Below, one piece after another: positions 10,341-21,363 of a DNA stretch of 64,000 bases (its first letter is position 1; every line of letters starts with the position of its first letter). The notes below the pieces were generated by a model. The model was not told the DNA's origin. It did no database searches and was given only the letters and a program-made list of their open reading frames with translations. Source of the DNA: Macrolepiota albuminosa (Eukaryota > Basidiomycota > Agaricomycetes > Agaricales > Agaricaceae); contig JAMWFC010000116.1 in assembly GCA_027475525.1 (NCBI GenBank), forward strand, positions 620,001 to 684,000, given 5' to 3'. The translations under genes and the position numbers were made by a program.

Positions 10341-11130
10341 ACAAGTGTAAATGTATATGAATATATATTGGGAGGACACATCAACAGTGTACATTTGTTG
10401 TGTAAAGTAGTGAGTTCGCGCTGACTATATATATTTTAATCATAACTCAACATATTGGTTGGTTTATCAATTTTGTGTATTGTAGGTCATCCCAATGGTG
10501 TACGAGTAACACATTGGGTTTTCCATATAGGTTTGTGCAGAAACGTTTCGTTTTGACTTGCGTGAATCCATAAATCGAACAGACTGACGTGCTTTCTGTA
10601 CTGTATTACTTGTTGTAATTTTACCCATCAGAGCGTTCTAGTCACGAGTGAGTCATAAGTACCAGGTCGATATACAGTGACGGTATTTGCTTCCATAAGG
10701 TGTCCGTTGAGCAAGTCCAATGCAACATAGAATGCTTATACAAGTAAAACCAAGCGGTGGCGATAATGCATTTTCCAGAGTGTACAATAGTCTTTCATAG
10801 GAGAAAGCTAGATGCAACATAGCAGGTATAAGAAACCGCTGAAAGGAAACAACAGACTGAAAGGCAAAACCACCGAAAGGAAACAACAGACTGAAAGGCA
10901 TAGAAAAGTGGAGAGCACCTCAGGATAAGAAGAGCTGAATGATTACGTACGTACTTATATATAATAAACAAAATAGTAATACATAACATCAAATATACAC
11001 ATATCATAAGTCGTTTCAACATACTATAAAGTTAGACATTTTTTAAAATAAAAAGAAAAATAAATTGTTTTTCTTATTTTTACAAGTAGAACCGGTTTGT
11101 CTTGTTGGATAGGCTTGTACGAAGTGGCAT

Positions 11131-11284
11131 GACAACGATTAAATGTATATATGGGTACTTGTTATGTAATATCTGAACAGTCATTCAACCAATCCATTAC
11201 ATAATACGACAACGATTAAATGTATATATGGGTACTTGTTATGTAATATCTGAACAGTCATTCAACCAATCCATTACATAATAC
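11131..11284. repeat. 77-bp abutting duplication 10
   Basis: Copies start 11131 and 11208; doubles one iterated motif. Confidence 0.95.
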
Positions 11285-11312
11285 AGAATCACTTTTATAA
11301 ATTCGTTATTCA

Positions 11313-11466
11313 ATTTTACTATTCGTTCCTTTTATACTTCAATAATTATAAAAAATCATGATAAACAAATAACTAAATATAATTAAATCATTTTACTATT
11401 CGTTCCTTTTATACTTCAATAATTATAAAAAATCATGATAAACAAATAACTAAATATAATTAAATC
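11313..11466. repeat. 77-bp abutting duplication 11
   Basis: Copies start 11313 and 11390; non-coding. Confidence 0.95.
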
Positions 11467-12045
11467 AATCGTCCCACCAGACACTTACATAATATACAAT
11501 TGTGTTAAAAAAAATGTAATGTGGATGGTTGCGAAATTGGTCAGGTGAACATGCAGTGGACATCATGTGCCCAAACTCATGATTACTACATAATAAACCA
11601 ATTTTAATATATGTGAAGACATATTATATAAGCATTAGGATGCACGATCAACCAATCTTTTACCGAGTAACCACCAATAAAATAAATAAATAAATAAATG
11701 TAATATGGAAATAAACCATTCGTCCCACCAACCGCTTATATAATACGCACATTTATTCGGTTGATAGGTATACCAAGGATCGTCTTTACGGACTACTTGT
11801 CCTTAGTTAGCTATAGTTAATGAAAATACATTATAAATGATACTCACTACGTGTGCGTTTAATATATATTATGTCAGCGTTCAGGTGTACGACCGCCGAT
11901 GGTTTTTGAAGATCGTATGACCTTGCGTCGTCCAAATTCACGTGAACTGTCCTCATATTGCAAAGGGTCGTTTGAACAATACGACCTATAGCTTAAACAC
12001 ACAGACTTGATTCAAACTAAACAACTCCCTATCGGTAATGTACGA

Positions 12046-13202
12046 TCACGCCACTCTAATGTATAACGCTATCATTGCTTTACTACCTCTACAGACTTGT
12101 ATATCCAACGTATCCAGACTGCCTTCTTTGACAATCAACCTTCTACCAGTAATTAAACCATCATGGAACAGACTTGTATATCCAACGTATCCAGACTGCC
12201 TTCTTTGACAATCAACCTTCTACCAGTAATTAAACCATCATGGAACCACATCCTCAAGGACGAATCCATGTATCGACAAGTAAAATGACTGTTTGTGAAA
12301 TATATGATACCTTTTATGATATATTGTCTGTCTCCCGACCCATAAACTGGCACATCGATGTATCTATTAATTGTGACGTTGATCAACGCCACATCAAAAG
12401 ACATTATTGGTGCTGTGTATACTGTTCTCATTATTCTAATCAATTCAGACGCGCATGTTCTGCACCGAGATTTGGTAAGAAATTCCATGTTTCTTAGGAA
12501 ATGTTGTATTGACGGTTGTGAATTATCTAGTATGGCAATCTGACATGAATTCAATGTAACAGCTCTTCTGTTAACTGCATGACCGCATGGACAGTGCATG
12601 TATGACGTGTATACATTTCGCTTGCATATAAGCAACTCTTCGATCACAGCATGAACACTCGTTAGTTCACCATACAAAAAGTTTATCGGATTGCAATTAT
12701 TCATATAATTTCTCAAAACCTCTCTTGCATCGTCTAGCGTGATTTTATTTTCATGCGTTGATAAGAAGTTGCTTTCCATGCTTCGCATAATTGACGTTCC
12801 AAACGATCGGAAATTCCTTGACCATAGTGACATGTCATCTTGTCATATATTGTACAATATAGTTATCACCGCATCATATGTGCAACTGTTGGAATTCCAC
12901 TCAGTTCCAATTAGTCCTCCACATATGTCCATATTTAATTTCCGTTTGCTGCTTATAATATTTTTCGAAATTTTCAAGTTGCGTGAATCATCGTTGTGGT
13001 TTTGGGTTATTTTGCTGGGTATCAGATGAGGACGTACTATGGGCTGAGTGCCCTTAGCTGGAATAAATCTGCTTTTAGGAGACTGTGGTAGCTTAATAGG
13101 TCTATCTTCACTAGCAACCTGCCATTTGATATCAGGGAATGATGCATCATTGTAAGGGTCCTTGTCACTCCAATGTAAGGCCATATGAAGGTTAGAGGGC
13201 AT
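12046..13202 (-). pseudogene. Helitron C-terminal cysteine-protease-like domain
   Basis: Two frames separated by one stop (TGA 12843-12845, probably from TGG) form one domain: a Cys box GGLIGTEWNSNSCTYDAVIT and, about 170 residues later, a His box FTNSHFTCRYMDSSLRMWFH followed by DG. Asn-Ser-Cys-x-Tyr/Phe near the start and His-Phe-Thr plus Trp-Phe-His-Asp-Gly near the end is the layout of papain-fold ubiquitin C-terminal hydrolase-like enzymes. Removing one copy of the duplication 12091-12244 gives a natural C-terminus (DIQVCRGSKAMIALYI) with stop at 12046-12048. Whether it was fused to the helicase or made separately is unclear. Confidence 0.65.
12091..12244. repeat. 77-bp abutting duplication 12
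   Basis: Copies start 12091 and 12168; cuts the end of the Helitron protease-like domain. Confidence 0.95.
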
Positions 13203-13253
13203 GCAACCTTTTCGTTTGCACTGTCTAAATGAATAAATTAGATCGGATCATCT

Positions 13254-15485
13254 AGGTGAATTGACAAAACCTTTAGGGAGCTGGTTCATATATCTGAGTT
13301 TAGTTATTTCATTGAGCAGTTCCAAGTCGCGAAATTCCCTGTGCAATGTGCCACTCGCTTTGCCTTGTATTTTGTTAGCATTAAAACCCTCGGATGATGA
13401 GCGTTCCTGCAACCATAGCGCTGTGGGATAGTGCAGTGTAGTAGGCTTGGTGTGATTGACACTTGGTTAAGTCTACTGGATTGTAAGGTCTAGTTTTTCC
13501 TTGACTCGCATAATCCGTCATTGTGTAGTTTACCAATACCTCTACCTGTGATTGAAACAAAGACACACTGTCGTCGCTAGGGAGTCTACATTTTAAATGC
13601 ACGCTTGTACGTACAATCAGAACTACATTAACGGGAAGTCCATTGATTTTTACTCTTTGCGGAGGATTGTTGAGTAGTACGAATAACGTATCCAGCATAA
13701 TCTGTCCAGCCGATCCAATGCAACTTTTCCAACCATACACAAAACCTTCCTGTCCGTTGGTGATGCATAATTCTGTAGCCGCATTATTCTTGATTATAAC
13801 AGGCAAGCCTACACACAACGACAGCTTTCCCGTGACTTGAACACTGCAAGATGACGGTGGTTGGTCCCACAACGCACATTATATAGTTGGAGGAAATCTC
13901 ATGGTTTCTTTAGAGCGCATGTAACTGGATGAATGGGTTTTTGTTTCATTGCCATCTCTGGAAGACGGACTATCTTCGCTGTAGAAATGCACTAGTTCCT
14001 GACGGGTCTCAATTGCGAATTGAGTACTTCCTATAATGTTAATAGCATCTTTGTCCACATTTTGTGCGGTGATTATAGAAACGTTTCTGAACTGTTTGTC
14101 GGATATAGACGGGCAACTATTAGAGATGGCCAATGACCTGCTCCTAAGAAATTTAATGTCTTCTTTGGTGCATGCTCTATACCTCATGTTTTCGAGTGCA
14201 GTGTGCAAAGCCACGTCCTCCGCAGACCAAGTTTTCTGCCTCATGTTTTTACGCAATATGACAATGGTTGTTACCTGATGCCATACAGCCTTGCCTATGG
14301 CAGACTCCTGATCCTTCAACATTTTGGTATTTAAACCTACAGTTCTACTATATAATGCTGATCCTTCGTGCCCAGCGACAGGGGGCAACTGAGCAAAATC
14401 ACCTGCAAATACCATGTTCATACCACCAAAAGGGATATTTAGTCTACCGGACAGCTGAGCCAGTCTTGCAGATATCTTATACAAGTCTCGACACAATAAC
14501 ATAGATACTTCATCGAAAAACATGTAATCGACACCTAGTAGATGAGTTTTAATTTGAGGGAGTTGTTTCTTCGACACACCAACCATGTCGTTAATGCTGA
14601 ACATCGAATGATATGTTGAACCACCTATAAGTGATGCAGCAGTGCCCGTAGGTGCAACCACAGCCAGACGATATGCCTCTCCTCTAGCTTCAAAATACTT
14701 GATGAGGGCTCAGAGCACCTGGGTTTTTCCGGTGCCCCCCATTCCTCCCATATACAATTTAAGTTGCTCAGGCATATACGACGTTGCGTGATTAGCCACA
14801 ATGCGGAACACTCTTAGCTGTTCTTTGTTCAGCCCGTAGTCTGAGGATATAATAGCGATAGTAGGTTCCCATTTATCATCCACATATATTTTCTGAAGAT
14901 ACTTCCGATCTACTACGTCGACATGTCCTGGTAGTTCTGGTACGCTGCCTGGCAACTTACCACTGCATGCAGGTATGCTGGAATGTTGGCTCTTCAGCAC
15001 CTCATCCCGCTTCGCTGTAACAACAGCTTTCCAGTAAGTCAAATTTATAGGTTCAACGGCGTCAATTTGAGGAAACACCTGGTCCACTATAGGATCTCTC
15101 CACCCAAGATCTGCCATAGTTGCTGACATTTGCAGCATATCAGATCTATGTTTTAATTCTTTCTTGCCAAATACAGCGGATGTTTCTTCATCAACACCTG
15201 CAATTACATCGTCCATATCCTCGAAGTTTTCAGTTTTGTCCCGCTGCATCATGTCAGATAGTTCGTCTCTGGTCAGCGTTGAATTAGTAAGACATACACC
15301 TCCACTCTTCAGCTGAGCATAAAAGTTGTCGGCCGCATCCAAGCACTCATATCGTATATTCATGTTCTTGAGCAATGTGAGTTGACGCTTATTGAAGGAT
15401 GTAGATTCGCCGCATCCAAGCACTCATATCGTATATTCATGTTCTTGAGCAATGTGAGTTGACGCTTATTGAAGGATGTAGATTC
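13254..15485 (-). pseudogene. Helitron Pif1-like helicase domain
   Basis: Superfamily 1B helicase that would unwind DNA during rolling-circle transposition. Walker A is LYMGGMGGTGKTQVL, Walker B is VDYMFFDEVSMLL; GDFAQLPPV and the late motif DYASQGKTRPYNPVDL with YTALSHSA (motifs V-VI region) follow. Nonsense changes: TGA 14710-14712 right after Walker A (probable CGA), TAA 13879-13881 (probable CAA before CALWDQPP). A one-base shift near 13380 leads into NANKIQGKASGTLHREFRDL, which ends at a stop about 13254. The duplication 15332-15485 repeats the join with the upstream region. Confidence 0.9.
15332..15485. repeat. 77-bp abutting duplication 13
   Basis: Copies start 15332 and 15409; splits the Helitron frame between the Rep part and helicase. 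Confidence 0.95.
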
Positions 15486-15710
15486 AAAAGCTGAATCCCA
15501 CATTTCTCCAGTATTTTTAAGGTCATGTCCTGTACGCCAAGGTTTGAAAAGCGTTAACATGGTCGCACAATAGTACTCTCTATCCCCTTGATCCTTCCTA
15601 GGTAAATTTCTGCCTACTAAATTAGGGACACACCTACATAAGGGAGGATACACATAAGTACCATGAGTATCGGAAAGCGGATGACGAGTTGAGAATTTAA
15701 CAACCACCGA

Positions 15711-16155
15711 CCCCTGCATATTTTTCGTTCCACCAATGGATATATCGTCATCATTGACCAATATATTACGTGTTCTGTTGGTCAATTTGACTCTCTTACA
15801 TCTTGACGACCACTCGTACAAAGTCATTCGGTCCAACTCCGGCCCTCTGAAAATATAATCAAATACAGGTGATAGCCCTATGACGACCACTCGTACAAAG
15901 TCATTCGGTCCAACTCCGGCCCTCTGAAAATATAATCAAATACAGGTGATAGCCCTATCACTCGTCCTCGTTTCTTAATTATCACTGACCCCTGCATATT
16001 TTTTGTTCCACCAATGGATATATCGTCATCATTGACCAATATATTACATGTTCTGTTGGTCAATTTGACTCTCTTACACCTTGACAACTCGTACAAAGTC
16101 ATTCGGTCCAACTCCGGCCCTCTGAAAATATAATCAAATACGGGTGATAGCCCTA
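15711..16155 (-). repeat. Internal diverged duplication of a Helitron coding segment
   Basis: A segment encoding RCKRVKLTNRTxNILVNDDD occurs twice (about 15711-15880 and 15989-16155), with several substitutions, 278 bp apart; after removing the artefact at 15804-15957 the spacing is 201 bp, exactly 67 codons. It could be a real in-frame tandem duplication or two alleles of a dikaryon placed in line. Confidence 0.7.
15804..15957. repeat. 77-bp abutting duplication 14
   Basis: Copies start 15804 and 15881; lies inside the diverged 201-bp duplication. Confidence 0.95.
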
Positions 16156-16538
16156 TCACTTGTCCTGCAAACCTATTGGAAAACTTGTCACATAACTGGT
16201 CAGCAGCATAGTCTGCCCAAGGACATCTGGCCTCTCGAACGAAAGCAGGCCAATACAAATTCAAGAAATTATGGTCAGTATAATGATCAGGATTGCCTAA
16301 TAGATACATGCAAATCATTGGCGATCCCATTTCTGTTTTAGCGCTAAGAACATTGGCTATCTTGGTCATTAGTGTGCGGGCTTTCTCTTGATGATTAAGT
16401 GGACCGTTTAGTATATCTGCATGTTTAGTGAATATCAATGCAACTGCCTCAAACGCAGTACATGTTTTGAGGGTGGGCTTTGTCACATATTTTAGTGACG
16501 TACAACAACACAGTCTTGATGGCTGTCCCAGAGCAGAG

Positions 16539-16692
16539 GCTTGTTATGTCGGTATTGCATCAAAACAGGTAAGTGAGAGGACTTGTAAATGTATTGAGTC
16601 ACAGTTCCGTCTTCCGCTTGTTATGTCGGTATTGCATCAAAACAGGTAAGTGAGAGGACTTGTAAATGTATTGAGTCACAGTTCCGTCTTCC
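16539..16692. repeat. 77-bp abutting duplication 15
   Basis: Copies start 16539 and 16616; collapsing joins NTDITS to LCSGTAIK. Confidence 0.95.
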
Positions 16693-17783
16693 ACATGTTC
16701 AAAGCACCAGTCGTCGGATCAACTTTTGTGTGAGTGTACAAAGGACGAGGGAATCTTGCTCTACATTTACTCCACGGGTTATCAAGACATCCTTTGTGTT
16801 CCTTGTTTTTTTTCTGTATGCCATTTTTGTCCTTAGTGGAAGTACATGTATGTATGTTTGATCGGTACAGCAGATCGTCCACCATATGACAAAAGCAATC
16901 CCACCATCCTGCTGCATTATCACATGCTGCGCACGAAAGCATTCTTCTTTGCAAGGAAGGGACAGCTGTTCCAGAAGCGACCTAGTAGGATCCGTATATC
17001 CTGAGGTAGCTTTATTTAACAATATCTGCTTTTCGACGTCTTCCAGTGTTCCAGTCAAGAAATCGCCTTGATGTACTGATTCTAGATATTCCACGATAGC
17101 CTTTTGAAACTCCGATGACGAGTCCATGATTTTTTCTCTTACTTCATCCGGAGTGAACCCTCCTCAAATCCACAAAAGCATGTGTAAATGTAGGGTAAGC
17201 CTACCTTGTTGTTCCACGGTACCGTAGTATGCCGAAGTATGACTATACAATCCCGGGGTATCTGAGTCGGCTCCTAACATGTGTATTATGAACACGTTTA
17301 TCATAAAATGAAAGAAACGTGCGCCGGCAACAGGATTATTGGATATAAGTCGGTAAGCATTGTCTGAAGTATAGGGGACAGATGGTGTGAAGGACGTCTT
17401 GCTATCTGCGTAATAAAGACATAGGATGTTTTACATCGGCAGGCAATAAGGTGATATACCAAGAAGGAGCACCTTTGCTTATGACCAGGGACCATATCTC
17501 ATTCCACATGTGTTTTTTGGAAACAGCAGACCCTTCGACACCGCCAGAAATCACATCCAAGTCATCTATTACACGGAAACAACTTTTTTCATCCTCGGTA
17601 ACCGGCTTAACTATATCACCAGCTGCCATTCTTTGTGAAAGGTCATAAAACATTTGGATTGACAGTTGTAAGATGGTCAGAAATGTCGTTAAAGTTTGCA
17701 CGTTCTGTTGCTAGATAGCCTTCACTAGTAGCAGCCTTTACCTGTTCATGGCTGAAGGCAGCAAATGGGAATCCAGTATCTGT

Positions 17784-19844
17784 TTAAAAGCGTTTATCAT
17801 GATACATAAGCAAATTGGCTTTATGTGCACGCACTGATATGCTGCACTTGTTACCGCCTATGCCACCTAGACCATAGGGGAACAGGCAAGGAAACATTTG
17901 TGGATACAAATCCAGGTCGCTGAATGTATTCTTGGGGTACGTAAAATGACCAATACACAGAGCTTTTCCATTAGACATCCAATGCTGCATTGCAAGTCCT
18001 TTAAGTTTGTCCGTAGTCTTGGCTGATAAAGCATCCCCGGTGAGGCCGTGGACAACAAAGGGGCAGTCACCCATGTGGACACCAGAATCTTTATTATCTT
18101 CATGTACCGGCGGGTCTATTGTACCAGCCTCATCAGCACTTTGGCGATGAACAACAGACACAGAAGGAACATCTTCAGGATATTCCTCTAAATTGCTGTA
18201 TGATATTTCCAGATTGCTATATGAAGAATGGTTAAGTTTAAGCCATTCTAACGCACGCTGAACATTCCTTCTGCTCACGAGCAGAGGTAGCCTCTGTAAC
18301 TCCTTAGCAGATGGCTTGCAAGGACCAGAAAATAAAATAGCAATCACATCATCATGGTCGGTTACAGGAGGTAGAAGTACTTGATATACCTTCTGAATAG
18401 GCAATTTGAAAGAAAGAAGATGCGCCTTCATCTTGCTCAGACCGGAGGCTGACACATGAGCGTAACACAAGGACTTTCTCACTCTAGCAACTAATATCTG
18501 TTCAATCCAATTAAGGCGTTTTAACACGTCAGGTATAGGGCCAATCCAAAAACCATTGGCTAGCGCGTTTTTTGGAACCATCCCATTGAATAATTGCTGT
18601 CTGCATGGTTGACAAACGTGTTTACATGAGTGATCAATTACTGGTCCTCTCAGCTCTCTGATACGATCTGTATCGGACAATCGTTCTATTCTGGTGACTC
18701 CTGGAACGCAGAGTATGTCTAGATAACCTTTCACACTCTTGAGAGTATTCATATTGGCTACAGGATGTAGGAGACCACATACCGCACAGCCTGCTTCCTC
18801 CATGTATCTATGTCCTGTACCAGAACAAAAATTTCCTACGACCTCCATGGTTCGCGTTTTACTAAGAGGATGTGGCAGAAATACCACGCTTTCATCTGGA
18901 TCTGGATATTCTTGTTCAAGAGGTACGGCGATGCCTTGTTCAATGCACGTTGATTTACAGGTATGTCTATGGGTACCGTGATGACAAGGATATGATCAGC
19001 TCTGTTTACATGTGCGACGGGCAATTGCCCGCCTTGCTGCATCTTTGGTTCGTTTATCTGGTTCAGCCCATAATACCGTAGTGTTGATGACACACGATGG
19101 GCAACTGTGACCATCGAACTTTGAGGACAATTCTTCCTTCCTTATAGAAGTACTCATACTGATGCCGTGCATGCGGGCAACCAGACAGATATTTTTTATA
19201 GACAAGTGGTCGACTATCTCTCGTACAGGTATTTGCACGTGCACAAAGCCTTTTGTCACGGGATATGACGCAAGACCGCTGGCATCTACATGATCAACAT
19301 ATTTGAACACTTGTCCCACCAGGACGTGCTCATGACTGGCAGACACATGCGGACTAACTGCCTCTACAGGAAATGAATAAAACTTGGTGCCACCAAAGTG
19401 AATAACGTGACACGGGGTGTCTTTCTTCGAGTAGTGCAGTGTACGAACATGGGGTTGTAAGCCTAACGATGGACATAATACATTATACGTGTAGAGATGA
19501 CGCACACACTCCATAGTAAGAATAACGTGTTTGATCGCAAGTACATAAACAAGGGACGGCCAGCCGTCAGGAAGGTCAACATCCTCTTCGATTAAATGTA
19601 CTATTACTGCAGCATTACATGGGCCGTATTTTACAGCAAATTGAAATATACCGGTGCCGGACACACAGTCCCTCAGAGAAACAGCGAAATTGTGCCATAA
19701 GACGTGTCCTCTGGTTGACAGAACTCGTAAAGCACGACACATTCTCGCAGTGTGCATACTGGTCCAAAACCGGCAAACATGTATCCAAGAGTATAGCAAA
19801 TTGTATATGTCAATGTAACTATGAGGAGACCGTTGAATGTACAC
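17784..19844 (-). pseudogene. Helitron N-terminal region (DUF6570 type)
   Basis: First piece 18996-19844 contains VARMHGISMSTSIRKEEL and a Cys/His stretch (GHSCPSC). After a frame change the second piece, 17784-18887, reads EEAGCAVCGLLHPVANM, CKHVCQPCRQQL, ALANGFWIGPIPDVLK, ILFSGPCKPSAKELQR and LFPYGLGGIGG ... LLMYHDKRF. I recognise this as the DUF6570-type segment that precedes the Helitron Rep domain in Agaricomycete elements. The CxxC pairs suggest zinc binding. The second piece ends at TAA 17784-17786, where relatives continue with Gln (CAA to TAA). Start codon uncertain. Confidence 0.75.
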
Positions 19845-21363
19845 TCATTCATCCGGATAAATAAACTGTCGTTTAATTGACACAATGTATAGATCGATAC
19901 GCAAACACTGAAAGGTGTCTGAATACGTATAGCCACAAACGCATGTAACATAACAGGGCATCGTAAGAGTGGTGCTGGTTTACCGCAGCATAATCACATT
20001 GGATGATATGGTGGATGCGTAAACCTTTGAGAGGTGCAGAGCCACCATTAGCAAGTCGCATGCATGATACATCACGTTCCGAATGCATGCAAGTTGCGTT
20101 TGAAATATTGTGTACCACGTAGAGCAGTTCAACAGTCTTTTCATTGGTTAAAAAGTGTCTAATCGCATTCAGTTAAGTGTATATATGAAACATCGAAGTA
20201 CAGGGTATAACTGACCTGATATTATATGCATTTGCATATATAACAAGGGCGTATAAACCGCATGCGATGAGCAGATAGACTCTAGCCCATCGCTTGACAA
20301 AAAAGGTGGTGAAGCGCATACCAATAATCATTGAAGCATAGGAGGTTAGTATTTGTTACATAAGCGTCAGTATAGATGACCCTTTGGTAAGACCCGTTAT
20401 TAAGGGTTACATAAGCATATGGATAGACGACCAGTAAATATTCAGCCCACACAGTATTTAAGGTTTACGATGTTACATAGTGTTATATACCTACACAAAA
20501 AGACTGATTATGGAAATATCAACAGACATACGCCAGTGTACACTGCGAAACAATATATTTAACACCTATATAATACAATGATAAGGTTGAGTATATCAAA
20601 TATACATAATACCAACGCCAAGCCAACAATATAGCAACGAGGAGAGATAAGTTAGCAGGAAACTTAAAGGCACATGTACGTTGTGTTTAAGCTAGGATAC
20701 GTCCACCTAATTACCGTATACTTAACTACCAGGCTTATGTAGTGAACATGCTTATCTATACATATAACAATAATAAATATATTAGTGCGACATTAAACGG
20801 GTAAGCTACAACAGCTCATATGTCAGTTTACACTATTCGAGGGTTGAGGGGACAATTATATTACTTTGTAGGTGCAATACAGCAACGTAATATCGGACAA
20901 GACAAATACTTATATATTAATATGTTATACACACATACATATTATATACTATGCCCTACGGCACAGTCGACAGGTCACAAGGGGCACATTACTTTTATGA
21001 TAGCTGAGGCCTGCCGTTTCAGTATCCTGTGACAAAAGAGTGACGAACCTCAAATTGTCGCTGAGAAGGGACTCAATATTTTCTGCATATGCATATTTTT
21101 CTTCAGGTGAACCTCGTATATCTCACAATACAGAGTTCAGGATACATCACAACACATAATTCAGGAACAGCAAGATTTTACACATGATAGGGCTATAATA
21201 GTTACTACATCAGGAATATTATGGTTTCAGGGGTCGGAAGATGCAATTCTAGGACGGACTACAATGGTTAAATGAATAAGCACATGATAATACGGATGTG
21301 TTACTACAATAAATACATACCTTGGCAATGAGTGTGTTCTGAAGCAGTCGAAGACGGACGACC
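19845..21363. other. Spacer with a TIR-like transposon scrap
   Basis: No gene supported. At about 20949-21073 lies CTATGCCCTACGGCACAGTC followed by GACAGGTC, a clear relative of the terminal inverted repeat of the MITE at 25194-25558, so this is probably a decayed member of that family; no opposite terminus was found. Confidence 0.4.

Larger units (their letters stand above)
9456..11757 (+). repeat. Iterated motif near GTCCCACCAnnnnCTTACATAATAC
   Basis: Variants of one 25-bp word recur with uneven spacing: about 9458-9484, 11180-11207 (duplicated by the artefact), 11465-11493 and 11725-11756. Each ends in TTACATAATA or TTATATAATA preceded by CAACCA or CACCA. The intervening DNA is AT-rich with no gene. 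It flanks the 3' side of the Helitron. Confidence 0.5.
15486..17701 (-). pseudogene. Helitron Rep (HUH endonuclease) domain
   Basis: Reads LSQRMAAGDIVKPVTEDEK, KHMWNEIWSLVISKGAPSW, NNPVAGARFFHFMINVF, SAYYGTVEQQGRLTLHLHML and EYLESVHQGDFLTG, the ordered blocks of the Helitron-like N domain; HLH is the metal-binding HUH motif. Then CMVDD-like and CRARFPRPLY blocks. Lesions: TGA at 17164-17166 just after LLWI, a frameshift near 16940, stops near 16670, and the duplication 16539-16692. Removing one copy of that duplication joins NTDITS to LCSGTAIKTVLLYV, which fits the family, good evidence that the repeat is not native. Confidence 0.85.
12046..19844 (-). mobile_element. Autonomous-type Helitron, decayed
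   Basis: One long minus-strand coding region in pieces: N-terminal DUF6570-type region, Rep (HUH) domain, Pif1-like helicase, and a C-terminal cysteine-protease-like domain. Four 77-bp duplications, several frameshifts and several nonsense changes break it. I could not place the Helitron ends (5' TC, 3' hairpin plus CTRR), so the coordinates give only the coding span. The element would move by rolling-circle replication; this copy cannot encode an active protein as read. Confidence 0.85.
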
